From Vespula vulgaris (taxonomy: Eukaryota; Arthropoda; Insecta; Hymenoptera; Vespidae), in assembly GCF_905475345.1 (NCBI RefSeq), contig NC_066600.1:2613001-2677000 (forward strand): a stretch of DNA of 64,000 nt. Reading direction: 5' to 3'. Numbering within the stretch: the stretch's first letter is position 1; the number at the start of each line of letters is the position of its first letter. Of the stretch, positions 50,365 to 62,137 are shown one piece after another. Both the position numbers and the translations under genes were made by a program. The notes beneath the pieces were generated by a model that worked only from the letters and a program-made list of their open reading frames with translations, was not told where the DNA came from and ran no database searches.

Positions 50365-52241
50365 TTCTCTTTCTCTCTGTCTCTCTCTCTTTACGAAGCA
50401 GCAAACGAATCGCTTCTCGGAATGACAAAATGTTTTCACGATCCGACGATTACACCACGAATACGACGAGTAAGGATGCACCAGCACCGACGGCTACTGC
50501 AGAAAATATTCAATCAGACAGGAGATATATATCGAATTCGATTGTTCGATTCTTCGAACGAATATACGAAATTCTATTCTCTATCTATAAACAAATTAAA
50601 CCCGTGCATTTGAATTATTCGGACTTTATTAAAAATACATTTCGCTGATCTAACGAAACGTAATCCTTTTTTTGTTGTCGAAAAAAGTTTTCGTATTTTT
50701 CAGATTGGATTTCGCCTCGAATTTTTTTAATAGCTCTTCCTCATCCTACTCTACTCTTCTTCGTTCTACTCTTACTCCTCCTCATCCTCGTCAAGCCTAA
50801 TTCAACGATAGTTGAATCTCGGCTAGAGAGTAACGTAGTATATAGTAGACAGGACTGATACACTCTCAGTCCTCCTTACATAATCATACGGCGTATCGTT
50901 TCACGCGTCAGACGTGAAATACGGTCCGAGTTACGCGAGAATAAGAGTCACGGGACTTACGGGAAGAGGATGGATGCGTTTGAGAAGATACGTGAGGTGC
51001 CTCGAAGATTCTCTCTTTCTTTCTCTCTTTTTCTCTTTTCTCTGTCTCTCTCTCTCTCTCTCTCTCTTTTTCCCTTTTTCTACCTACTCTCTTCTTCGAG
51101 GCTATAATGTCTCGAACGGAAGCCGAAACGACGTATAACATCGCAATGATCGTTCGTCGGGGCCTTTTTCGATTTTTTTTTTTTTTTTCGTTTTATGTCG
51201 TCACCATGCCTTCCCCCACAAGTCTACCTTTTTCTTTTTTTTTATATCTCGCGAATTTAATCTTCGTGTTGAGATTTTTGAATACTTTTTTTTTATAGAT
51301 AGATAGATATGTATATGTATATAGGTACATACACACACACACACACCAGAAAACACACAGGTACATATATACATCATACATATGTACATATATATATATA
51401 TATATAGCACACATATTTTTGCAATGCAATTCACGCGCCAAAGAAAGTATCAAGCTGGATCGTAGCTCGTTATGCCGTCCATCGATCCGTCGTACGTCCG
51501 TCGAAGGAAGCGCAGGAGAAACAAATTTCCAGTAGCCACGTCAATGTCGTCGCGAACAATAGAATATTTACATAAAACATTCCGCAGGGTGACCGGCATC
51601 GAGCGAACCGATCGACAGCAACTACGAAGGAATCACGTAGAAAATCTTATTTGTTCTTCCTTTCGTGGTCTTTCGTGCCGATAAAAATTAGAATCTATAA
51701 TAGGAAAAGGAACAAGAAAAGAAAACTAAAAAAAAAAGAAAGAAAGAACAAACAAACAAACAAACAAACAAACAAACAAATCAATCCGGCATTTCAACGT
51801 TTGCGATAAAAGTGTATAGGACTTGTGGCACTACGAACAATATCGTGGAGAAAAGAAAAAAAAAATTAATAGTAATAATAAAAAAAATAAATAAAAATAA
51901 AAAAATCACAAAGAACATAAGGAAAAGGAAGAAAATTGTTCGTTCTAAATGTTAAACGAAAGCAGACACTAACATAAGTGGGTGGACGACAATATTGTCT
52001 ACGAAGTGTGGTAACGCGCGCGCGCGCGAACGAGCACACGTACGTACGCGCATACGTTAAAGGAGAATGGAAGGCGGGGGCGTCCAGTGGGGGGCCTTAA
52101 TAAGGATGCTGCTGATTATCCAATTCGTAAATTCTCGCTACATTTTGATCGTACTCGCTGAGCCGCGAGTAACAAGAACGACTATCCTTCTTCTCTTTTC
52201 CTCTACTACTCACTCATTCATTCACTCTCTTTGTCTTTCTT

Positions 52242-52245
52242 TATC

Positions 52246-52276
<31 letters not shown>

Positions 52277-52318
52277 CTATCTATTTATCTATCTATCTAT
52301 ATATATATATATATATAT
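52242..52318. repeat. (TATC)n followed by (TA)n
   Basis: TATC tetramers with two TTTA interruptions pass into a TA run. Confidence 0.95.
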
Positions 52319-52519
52319 CTCAAAAAATCTCCACCATAACATCCCCATACGTTCCACTTTAGTTACTCGTCTCTCTTTATACGAATCATCGAGATAATAA
52401 TGATGATACCATTGATAACAAAACCAGCGTTTGAAAATATTTCATTAAATTAATCATTAAATGTTTCCTTCATACGCGAATATAAAAGTAGATATAAAAA
52501 TCGTAATCTAAACGATAGG

Positions 52520-52850
52520 ATTAACAAATGATCGCACTCGAGACGATCCAAGACGACCAATCACACTTAAACGAGTTAATCGGTAAATGGTCGAATTTTG
52601 TATCTGTTTATCAATCTTTCCTTTGGTCGGATCGATTTGAGTTAATTTTATGTTGAAACAAATTCCTTACGTCTTCGGGGACTAATCGGACAAGTGATAA
52701 CACACGCGTACGCGCTTACGTAACCGATGATCGTATTATGCAAGCGTCAACCGGATGTAAATGCACCTTCTATGTGTCAACTACACGCGATTCTACATTG
52801 TGTCGTCGGGTCGATCGCGTTTCAGGTAAACGCGGTCAAACGTGCTGATT
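52520..52850. promoter_or_regulatory. Candidate regulatory block
   Basis: About 330 bp of unique sequence, 1.0-1.3 kb downstream of exon B in transcript direction. It has GTCAACCGGATGTAAATGCACC (ETS-type GGAT core with an AT-rich neighbour; near 52746-52767), ACACGCGTACGCG and several TCGATCG-type cores. Regulatory role inferred. Confidence 0.22.
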
Positions 52851-53366
52851 TATCGAGATTTCGAAGGAAATCGAAGAAACTTCGAGAGAAGTAAAAACAA
52901 AAAAGAAAGGAAAAAAGAAAGAAAGAAAGAAAGAAAGAAATAATTAAGAATTAATTTAATAAATAATCTATAAGATATATCTATATTAAATATATATATA
53001 TTATATATATTATCACATATGTATATATATATATATAATATAGATATCTTACAGATAGATATATTTCATTAACATTTCGTTGTTTTCGAGTTTTCAATTG
53101 TGTATTACGCACTTTCGACTTTAACGATAAGATATTTAAGATAAAGATATGAGAGAGAACATAATGATGGCTGGGACGAGGGTGGAGGGTTGGAGGTCGA
53201 GGATTAGAGGGATGTAAAAAAAAAAAAAAACAAAAATGTAAATCTTTCGCAGTTTGGACACGTCGTCCGTATGTCGTGCGAAACTCTCATCCAATGTTCG
53301 CGCCATATTACGTTGATTGAAATATATATTCGACTTAATCGTTCATTAGCGTCTAGACAAACGAGT

Positions 53367-53388
53367 TAGCTAGCTAATTAGCTAGCTA
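53367..53388. repeat. Perfect 22-bp palindrome with central TAATTA
   Basis: TAGCTAGCTAA joined directly to TTAGCTAGCTA, a gapless palindrome. The centre TAATTA is a homeodomain core. AGCT-rich sequence of the same kind recurs near 58351-58382. Confidence 0.9.
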
Positions 53389-53862
53389 GCTTGCTTACTT
53401 ACACAATTTCTCACGGCTCTCATCGCGACCAACGCATATTCGTCATTTACGTACGTGCAACGTACGCGTACGGTTCTCGTCGTCTCTCGCAAACTCTAAA
53501 CGCATATATATATATATATATATAATTATTTTCTTTCTGTATATTTTTTTCTTCTTTTCTTTTCTCTCTAATCGCTTAGTAAATAATCGACGACGACGAT
53601 AACGCCGGAAGAAGGTGGGAGATTTGATCGTTATCGACGTTTCATATACTCCTTGTCATACTTAAATCAATCGGCTTGTGATAAATTAGTACGTATCGTT
53701 GTATGTGAATTGCGTTTAAGAAGATTTCGATTTAAGTTTAGATCAAAGATGGAAGAAAGAACAAAACAAAGAAACAAAAAAAAAGAGAATCGAAGAGAGT
53801 AGAGGAAATGAAAAAAAAAAAAAAGAAAAAGAGAAAGAAAAGAAAAGAAAAGAAAAACTCAC

Positions 53863-54070
53863 CTAAGGAACTTTCTGGATCGGAGAGGTCAGATAACGAT
53901 GGCACCTTTCGCATGCTGGTGAATCTCCCTGGTAGGGCAGGAACCAGCCCTTCTTCTTCGGCATCGGAGGCGAGCTCTTGTTTCATCAATTTTGCCATCA
54001 CCATCAACATGCCGCCGCCGTCGCTAATACTGCCGCCCCCTAAGAAGCCGCCCACGCCTCGTACATCGCG
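53863..54070 (-). CDS. pnt: pointed (ETS1-like) exon B, region N-terminal to the PNT domain
   Basis: The exon is bounded by a tttcag acceptor (54071-54076) and a gtgagt donor (53857-53862). It is 208 bp, entering in phase 0 and leaving in phase 1, so it joins exon A before it and exon C after it without breaking the frame. Residues 37-105 (numbered from the exon A ATG) begin with a Gly-rich stretch. A Met-rich segment follows, then Met-Lys-Gln-Glu with a downstream acidic run (possible SUMO site, Lys66), and then a Ser/Asp-rich end, Val-Pro-Ser-Leu-Ser-Asp-Leu-Ser-Asp-Pro-Glu-Ser-Ser-Leu. This leads straight into the MAP-kinase site in exon C, as expected for the region before the PNT domain in pointed P2-type proteins. 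Internal Met codons could start a shorter isoform from another first exon. Codon use is normal and the surrounding DNA is simple repeat, so the exon stands out clearly. Confidence 0.88.
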
Positions 54071-54590
54071 CTGAAAAGCGTATTTCCTCGTTTTAGATGA
54101 GTTGCCATTTACGAAAAAAAAAGAAAGAAAGAAAGAAAACAACGAACGAAAGAAAAAGTCGCGACGCAACATGCAGCCAGCCAACAATTTCGAAATCGTG
54201 TGTTGGTAATTAGCGAGTCGAAAGCAAACAAGTATCGGCGTTATTAAATATTTGTAGACTTTTTTTTTCTTTTTTCTCTCTCTCTCTCTCTCTCCTTAAC
54301 ACGTATATTCCTTAAAGAAAAGAGGGAAGGGGGAAAGAAAAGTATCACCTGACACTGGTGTCATTCATATGGAATAAAAGAGAGCAAAGAAAGAAACAAA
54401 GAAAGAAAGAGAAGAAAAGAAGAAAATAAGAGAAAGGGAAAGCTTAATAGCATCTGGGTATTGTAAAACCGGGGAGAAACGATAGTCACGAATCGGTGAA
54501 AGAAGAAAGTAAGAAGTAGTGAATGGTAATAGAGTGGGGAGAGAGGGGTGGGGTTTAGGAGAAGAGGGAGTACAGTGGTGGAAGAGATGA

Positions 54591-54700
54591 ACGAAACGAA
54601 ACGAGACGAGACGAGAGGAGACGAGAGGAGACGAAAGGAGAGGAGACGAAAGGAGAGGAGACGAGACGAGACGAGACGAGACAAGACGAGACGAGACGAG
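54591..54700. repeat. ACGAG-family pentamer array with higher-order structure
   Basis: Twenty-two pentamers in unbroken register, drawn from ACGAG, ACGAA, AGGAG and ACAAG. ACGAG-AGGAG occurs twice in a row, then ACGAA-AGGAG-AGGAG twice in a row. It lies about 520 bp upstream of exon B in transcript direction. Confidence 0.95.
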
Positions 54701-55092
54701 AGAAAGAGAAAGAGATATACAGTGAGAAGGAGGGGAGAGAGAGAGAGAGGGAAAGAGAAAGGGAAGGGCAACGTAACGACAGTCAGGATCGCTTGACCTT
54801 CGCGCGAGGAGGGCTCAACAAGTTGAATGAAACGCTGCAAAGAGAATGACGCAACGGTACGCAATGCGAGAGTATCGCGTCGGGGTGTACCGAGCGAGAC
54901 GTGATCCAGAACGTGATCCATAACACGATCCAGAACACGCTTTACCTAAGTCTGACCTATATTTCATTACGATCGAAACTATAGATGATGATAAATTGGA
55001 TAAACGATCGTTGGATAATAATAATATCGGCGACTATCGAATAAATTCTAAGATTATAAATTCTATTTATTTAACGTAGAAGATATAATTGG

Positions 55093-55124
55093 ATAATAAT
55101 AATAATAATTATTATTATTATTAT
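55093..55124. repeat. Perfect 32-bp AT palindrome
   Basis: (ATA)n passes at its midpoint into (TTA)n, giving 16-bp arms with no spacer. Further AAT/ATT inversions continue to about 55175. Confidence 0.93.
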
Positions 55125-58092
55125 ATATTGTATATATTATAATTATTATAATAATAATCATTATTATTATCATCATCGTTTGATTTCGTTTGGCACGTAA
55201 CGAACGAAGTAATAATGATTATTACTCCGAGACTATTAGAGCTTAAAATATATTTGAAGAGCGAGTGAATGGACGCGTAATGTCGTCGATTGTAGTAATT
55301 CCAGTCACGCGTCGCTGTCTTTCCCTTTCGAGTATCATTCAAACGAAACTCTTTGCCTTTCGCCATTGGCACTCGATGACAAACGACGTTTACGACTCCA
55401 ACGATTCGTGTTTAGGAAAGAAGAGAGAAAGAGAGAGAGTGTCGCACGTATAATCAAAAAGTATGGCTACTCCGACGGAATATGTATTAGAGTGAGACGA
55501 GTTTTTAAATTCAACCTGTCGAATATATACGTATGTATGTTAGTATGTATAATGTGTATATGTATATATGCATGTATGTACTTCCCGTCGTTCGAGCTCG
55601 AAACAACGCGTGCGCTCATGTTCGAATACTTGTTCTACGTATACCATAGACATCTCAAACATCATTTACTATTTACTCGTCTCCATAACGACGACTCCTT
55701 ACGACTTTTTTACTCGTCGTATAGGACCCACATATGTATATATACGGGGTGTCCTATTTTCTAAAAAAAGGAAAGAAATCTCGCCGAGATGATCTCATTT
55801 GTTACGTATAAACGTTGACGATTATTATTATGCTCTTTTTCTTTTTTTTTTTTCTTTTTCTTCCTCTCTCTACACTTTCGAGTATTATACTCTCGATTAT
55901 AATGAAAATCGATTGTTTCTGTTTTTGTTAGTTTTTTCTTTCTTTCTTTCTTTGTTTCTTTTTTTTTTTTTTTTTTTATTCTCGTCGGACGAAATCGCAT
56001 CCAACGTTGAAACAAATTCAAAAGCATCGTAACGGTACACTCCGTGTATATCTGCTACATATCGCGACATATTTACGCCTACGCGTACGAGCACAAGCGT
56101 ATTACGCGTATTACGAGTGTGTCCCAAGTAATTACGACGCACATCGCGACGCATATCGCGACACATAGGCCAGCTTATGTACATGCGATCCTTCTTCTTA
56201 CTCGAAACACGTGACCATTGTTAATTTGGCCTGTCGCACTCCATTATAAAGTATATTTTCTAGGTAATTGACCGACCACCGTTAACGATTAATTCATTAG
56301 TTACGATCTATATAACGATATGAAAATCGTAACTTCATTATTTCAAACGTTTGCTAATATTTATTACGTATATTATATAACGGAAAGTATAGGAATCTTC
56401 GATATCGTGCCAATAGAATATCAAAGTCGAATAAACCATTGCAACTTGGAATTTTTATAAAAACTTGTAATGTCCGCTTTTTCTTTTTTCTTCTCTTTTT
56501 TTTTCTTTTTCTTTCACCATCGAGTTGGTAAAACATCGAGCGATACTCGTAACGCGAAGTTATCGCGTTCATAATTCTCAAGAGAGCATAATGACTAATA
56601 ATAATGAGAGCATAGATATTAGATAAGAGAAAGTAGATACAATATATATATATACACACATATGTGTGTGTGTGTGTGTATAAAGAAAGAAAGAAGAAAA
56701 TAAAACAAAGTAAAACAAAATAAAACAAAGAAACGAAAAGAAACTGAGTACTTACGGTAAAGATAACGAGGAAGAACACACGTATTCGGGAGAATTTTAT
56801 ATTACGAAAAAGAAGAAGAAGAGATAGAGAAAAAAGAAAGAAGAAAAAAAAAGAAACCAAGAGGATTCAGAAATCTTAAAAAACAATGAACAGAAACTAT
56901 GTAGTTTTTTTCACGAATAGAAAAGAAACATGAGTCGCGACTAAGTCGTTTTATCGTTGAAGAGTGCAACGGAGCACCGTAACACGAGCGCGCATTTTCT
57001 TCTTCGTTCAACTTTCGCTGGTTCATTGAAAAAGGGATATAGCTACATACGAAGGACACCATCGAATTCTTATCGACGAACACGAACTCTTTACGACGAA
57101 GAGAAACGATGCTTTGCGAAAGCTCTTTCTCTCTCTCTCTCTCTTTCTCTTTCTTTTCCTCTCTGTCTTTCTCTCCCTTTTATTCTTTATCTCTCTTTTT
57201 CTCTCTCTCTCTTTCTCGCTCGCTCGCTCGCGTTCGATTTTATAACCGCTCTCTAGACACGCTCCAACGTCTTGTGAATGAACGAGTAAAGCCACAGAAG
57301 AAAGAAGGATAGAGAGAGAGAGAGGGGGGAGAGGGGTCGAGGATAAGAGAGAGAACAGAAAGGAAAAGAGAGAAAGAGAGAAAGAGAGTGGGAGGAACAG
57401 CTGGAAGGGGAACGAAGTTAGTAACGAGAGCGAGCTCTACCAGACTGACTGAAGAAGAAGCAAGAATGATTATAGAAGAAACTCACTCTCTCAGCTAGGC
57501 GCCAACTTCGCAACGGACGACCAAAATACGCGTTCCTTCGTGAAGCATAAATTATAAGAGAGATAAAAATAATAATATTCTAAGGGAATAATTCCCTATA
57601 TCTACCTAATGTTCATTAATGTGCTAATCTATGGATTGAATTGATCAATGATTGATAAATTAGTCGTGTAGAGTGTGACTCAACAAAATCATGTCTAGCA
57701 TTACTCGACGAATAGGTCGATAAAATGTACGTCGAGTCACGCTCGACAATCATTCAATAGAATTATTTTAACTATTCCATAGAATTATTTTTATCTCATT
57801 CATCGTTTTTATTAATATACGATGTAGGTATATATATATATAAAGAACGAGAAAAATTAAATTAAATTATTCAAGGACAAAAAGAAAATTGATATAGGGT
57901 TCCAATAAAAAATATAAATAATTCGATTGATCGATAAAAGTGACGCTCGCGTTAATTAGATCGAGGATATGCAAGGGATAAAGTATTGTCTGATTCATTT
58001 GAACGAGTCAAATGGAACACTCGAAAGATCGACAATATTTTTGCCAACGAATCGATGTCATGAAATCGTAAAAGATTCAATAAGAAAAAGAC

Positions 58093-58125
<33 letters not shown>

Positions 58126-59672
58126 GTCGCAAACAAATTCGTCTCTCGTCAAATTCATATTCGAGAAAATCAGAATGAGATAAATACGTCGTATGTGTCC
58201 TATTATCGTTTAATGGATGTAAAAAAACAATCGGAGAATATAATCGTTTTTCACATTAACAAAAATAGATATCGGGAGGACAGATTTGCAATAATCGTCC
58301 TATCAGACATGTAAATCTATTCGGAGCGCGGAATAAATTCGGGAGATACATAGCTAGCTTAGCTAGTTAGCTAGCTAGTTAACCTAACGGGCCGAGAGCT
58401 GGCTCCGAGAATATCGCAGGTCGAATTTGCGATGCCAAAAACCGTGTACCAAAAAGTGATCTCGGTCATTCATAAACGAGCTTACTGAATTTTGGCGTGA
58501 TCTTCTATTTCGTGAGAAATAATATTATATTTTGTCAAGAAGGTGCGGCGTCTAATGCGATCGATAAGAAAATCACCTGCTCGATCATCTTTCGAGTAAT
58601 ATCTACGAGTGTTATTCAAGAAATGGAGAAGGACCGGACCACACGGATAGTTAATATAAATGATGATATAGAATTCATAAGGAACATAATATCAACGATC
58701 GTAATATCAGCGTTTTCTTAGACCGACCGTCGCCAATCGTGCCGCACATCATTCGACGTCGTATAAAAAGGCATACGATAAGATTAAAAGGCCACTCGAT
58801 GAAAAACGGAAAGCGTATGATAAAAAAAAAAAAAAAAGAAAAAAGGAAGAAAGAAAAGCAAAAACTCTTTCGTTCTCTGTTTTTCCCTATCGTGCGAGAA
58901 ATTACGATATGTATGCAGGTATTATATTCTTGCTGAGGATAAACAAGCTTTTACTGATAAACAAACTTCGATTGATTCATCATACACTTACGCTTGGAAC
59001 AATCGAGAATGATCGAAGAACGTGATTGTCTAAAATGATGAAAAAAAAGAAAAGAAAGAAAAAAGAAATTCTTCTACATTATGCCATATCGTTTCCGGCT
59101 TTGAAAACGGTTTGAATTAGATCCTATCGGCATCGACAGCTGCCCAATTTTGACTCGTTAATATTCATGGACAGATGGACGATATAAGAAAAAGGATTAC
59201 TCACGTCATAAAATTAATAAAAAAATAATAATAAGATAAAGGAGAAAAATAGAAAAAAAAATTAAAAAAGAAATGAGGAAAAAGAAAATAAGAAAGAGAA
59301 AGAAACATGATTAAAAATTCAGGGTAAAGAATGATGACTTAAACACAAGGCAAAAATACGTTCCGATAGTCTGGCACGGACAAAGGGACTCGAACGTAGT
59401 CGCATTTTCTTCGACGGGCGAGTCTTCTCTCTCTCTCTCTCTCTCTCTATTTCTCTCTCTTTCTTTCTATCTCTCTCTCTCCCCCTCGATTTCCTCGTGA
59501 CCAAGCAACGGAACGAAATTTATTGTACGACGAAAGCACGGCAAAAGGAAACGGATGCACCGCACCCATATCGTTTAAATCGGAGCGAACGTCCTACCGA
59601 AGGCAATCATTCCGATATCGCCTTTGTAAAAGATCACCATCAATTAAAATCCGTAAAGAGGACTTTGTAACG

Positions 59673-59703
<31 letters not shown>

Positions 59704-59895
59704 ACGACATACGTACAAATCGTTACGAGTCATAAAATCTTTCCCGAAGAATCTCTATCGTTATTATTAGAACTTAAACGATGATAAAAAAAGGAGGATT
59801 GATGTATAAAAAAAAAAAAGAGAAAAAGAAGAAAGAAAAACAAAAATTTCTCAATACTCTAGAGAGACTGAGAAAAAGAAAGAAAGAGATAGATA

Positions 59896-59899
<4 letters not shown>

Positions 59900-59949
<50 letters not shown>
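59900..59949. repeat. (GA)n microsatellite
   Basis: About 50 bp of uninterrupted GA, preceded by GATA units. Confidence 0.97.
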
Positions 59950-59951
<2 letters not shown>

Positions 59952-60445
59952 CCTCGCGTTGAGATAATATTAACAAATATTTGATTCACGATCGATAGCA
60001 CTCCGGAATTCGAGGTTAATCTTGGCTAATACGATAGAACCGATACGGGGAGAAAAGAGAGAGGGTAGAAAAAACAGGATTAAAATTACAGGATTAAAAA
60101 TCTAATCTTTCGAACGTTTTTCACGTCGATCCTTTAGTGAAATGAAAATCAAAGTGAATTCGTTTATCGTCGAATTTATGATCTATTTACATTAAACAAT
60201 TACCCGTTAACGCGGGTATCGCTATTTTTTCTCTCTTTTTTTTTAATTTTCTTCCACACGAATGAACGGAAAAAAACAAGGAAAAGAGAGAGAGAGAAGT
60301 TCGTGAGGCAGAGTTCGTAGAGAGAAACGGGATGTGGTGAGGTCTGGCCGAAGGAAATGCGTTCGGTGGAGGGGTAAGGGAAACCTAAGCCGCCAGAAAT
60401 AGCATCCCTTCCCGCATCATGTAGCCAGATCTTCTGCATGCACCG

Positions 60446-60446
<1 letters not shown>

Positions 60447-60484
<38 letters not shown>

Positions 60485-60530
60485 CTCGTCGTTGTCGTAG
60501 TCGTTGTCCCCGTCGTTATTGTCGTCCTAG
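60447..60530. repeat. (TCG)n trinucleotide array
   Basis: About a dozen pure TCG units pass into TCC, TTG and TAG variants. Ends next to GTAGTCGCATGCACTGCTGCTGCC-type unique sequence. Confidence 0.93.
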
Positions 60531-61082
60531 TCGCATGCACTGCTGCTGCCTACACGTTCTCCACTAACACACTTGTGCTTGAACGTCCTCCACCACCAGT
60601 AGCAGTAGTAACTTTGCTGCTTACGCTCTTGCCCTTCTATCTTCAACGATGGTTGCGACCTTTCCCTTTCCATTTACTTAACACGAGCTAACGGTCAGGT
60701 AAAAAGCGGGACAAATATTTGACTTTTTCTTTTTTTTTTTTAGTTTTTCCTTTTTTCTTCTTCGCTCTATCTCTCTCTTACCCCCTCCCTCATCCTCACC
60801 CTCTCAGTGACTTCTTTCTCTTTCTTTATATATACTCGAGAATAGTAGAAAAGAGAGGAGATCTCGAAAGAGTGTGTAAAATATCGAAAGAAGGTGTATA
60901 ATGTACGATTGTGTTTCTTTTTTATTGTTATTTTTATTTGTTCTTACACCACTTTCTCCTCTCTCCCTCCTTTCTCTCTCTCTCTCTCCCCTCTCTCTTG
61001 TGAGAATAAGTTTTAAAGTAAAAGAAAAAGGAAAAGAAACGTAGAATTAAAAAAGGAATAGAAAAGATTTCTATTTCATTCA

Positions 61083-61115
<33 letters not shown>

Positions 61116-61437
61116 CGATGAAAGGATTAATGGAGAATATCAAAGTTAGATTCATTTTCGGTATGCGTTTAATGAAAGTGTCGCGTAGCACACGTTAAGA
61201 GAAACATTCCTCGTGTAGTAGTAGTATATGTGTGGATACACGCTGTGAGACGGGTGGAGCATGTGCGGTAAGAGATGTTTTATGGGAGGGAGAAGAAAGA
61301 GAGGGGGAATTAGGGGAAAGAGAAGAAAGAAGAAAGAAGAGAGAAAGAAAGAGAGAGAGAGAGAGAGAAGAGAAAGATAAAAAGGGAGGGAGAAAGAAAA
61401 AGAAAGAAAGAGATAAAGAGAAAGAGGGAGGAGTCAA

Positions 61438-61568
61438 TGACGACGACGACCACGACGACGACGACGATGACGACGATGACGACGACGACGACAACAACGA
61501 CGACGACGACGACGACGACGACGACAACGACAACGACGACGACAACGACGACAACGACAACGACGACG
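61438..61568. repeat. ACG-class trinucleotide array, about 130 bp
   Basis: GAC units with AAC, GAT and CAC variants. The poly-Asp, poly-Thr and poly-Val frames are artefacts. Confidence 0.95.
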
Positions 61569-62137
61569 ATGGCAGACCAACGAGATGGAAGGAAAGAGGG
61601 AGAGAAAAAGACCGGAGCGCCGGTTCTACGTTCATTCATGAAACGATCGCAGGAGAATGACTGACTGAGTGAGAAAGAGAAACAGAGACAGACACAGAAA
61701 GAGAGATAGAGAGAGAAAGAGTCGAGCCAATTGTTAGACTGCATCGGTGTATGTATCTCTCTATGTGTAGATATGCATGTGCGTATTAGTATGACCCATA
61801 GTCTATCCACGACGTGCAAAACTCGATTTGCCTATATTCAAATTTTCTTTGCAATTCATTTCCCGACATTAATCAAATTTTTCTCTTTTCTATTTTCTTC
61901 TTTTTCTTTTTCTTTTTTGTTTTTTTTTATCTCTCTTTTTTTCTCTTCGCAGAAGGGCAAACGTGTGTGTGTGTGTGTGTGTGTATCGTTAGAAAAACAT
62001 TGATTTTTCCAACGTGTGGGTTTTCCTATCGGTGACGCACGTATGGCAAATATGTTTTTTTTTTTAATATTATTTAATCGTAGTTAAGGAATATGATAAT
62101 TATTTGAAAAGAGAAAAAAAATGTATATACGTATAAA

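Larger units (their letters stand above)
47701..53862 (-). other. Large intron B-C, segment 8, adjoining exon B donor
   Basis: It contains CTC (47869-47905), GA (49031-49065), ACG-class triplets (about 49260-49302), CT (49339-49368), CCT tracts (about 49550-49600, 49735-49785), TTCG tetramers (50215-50277), CT (51045-51067), CAAA (51748-51780), TATC plus TA (52242-52318) and TA (53504-53523). AT-rich and unique DNA fills 48000-48980, 50400-50990 and 52520-53480. No exon is recognised. Confidence 0.72.

Noticed and set aside
58497..58721. Plus-strand 74-codon frame
   Set aside because: AT-rich, Ile-rich product without recognisable motifs; compatible with chance in AT-rich intron.
61232..61819. 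Long Asp-, Thr- and Val-rich frames of up to 169 codons
   Set aside because: Artefacts of the ACG-class array and adjacent GA tracts, with no complex sequence core.
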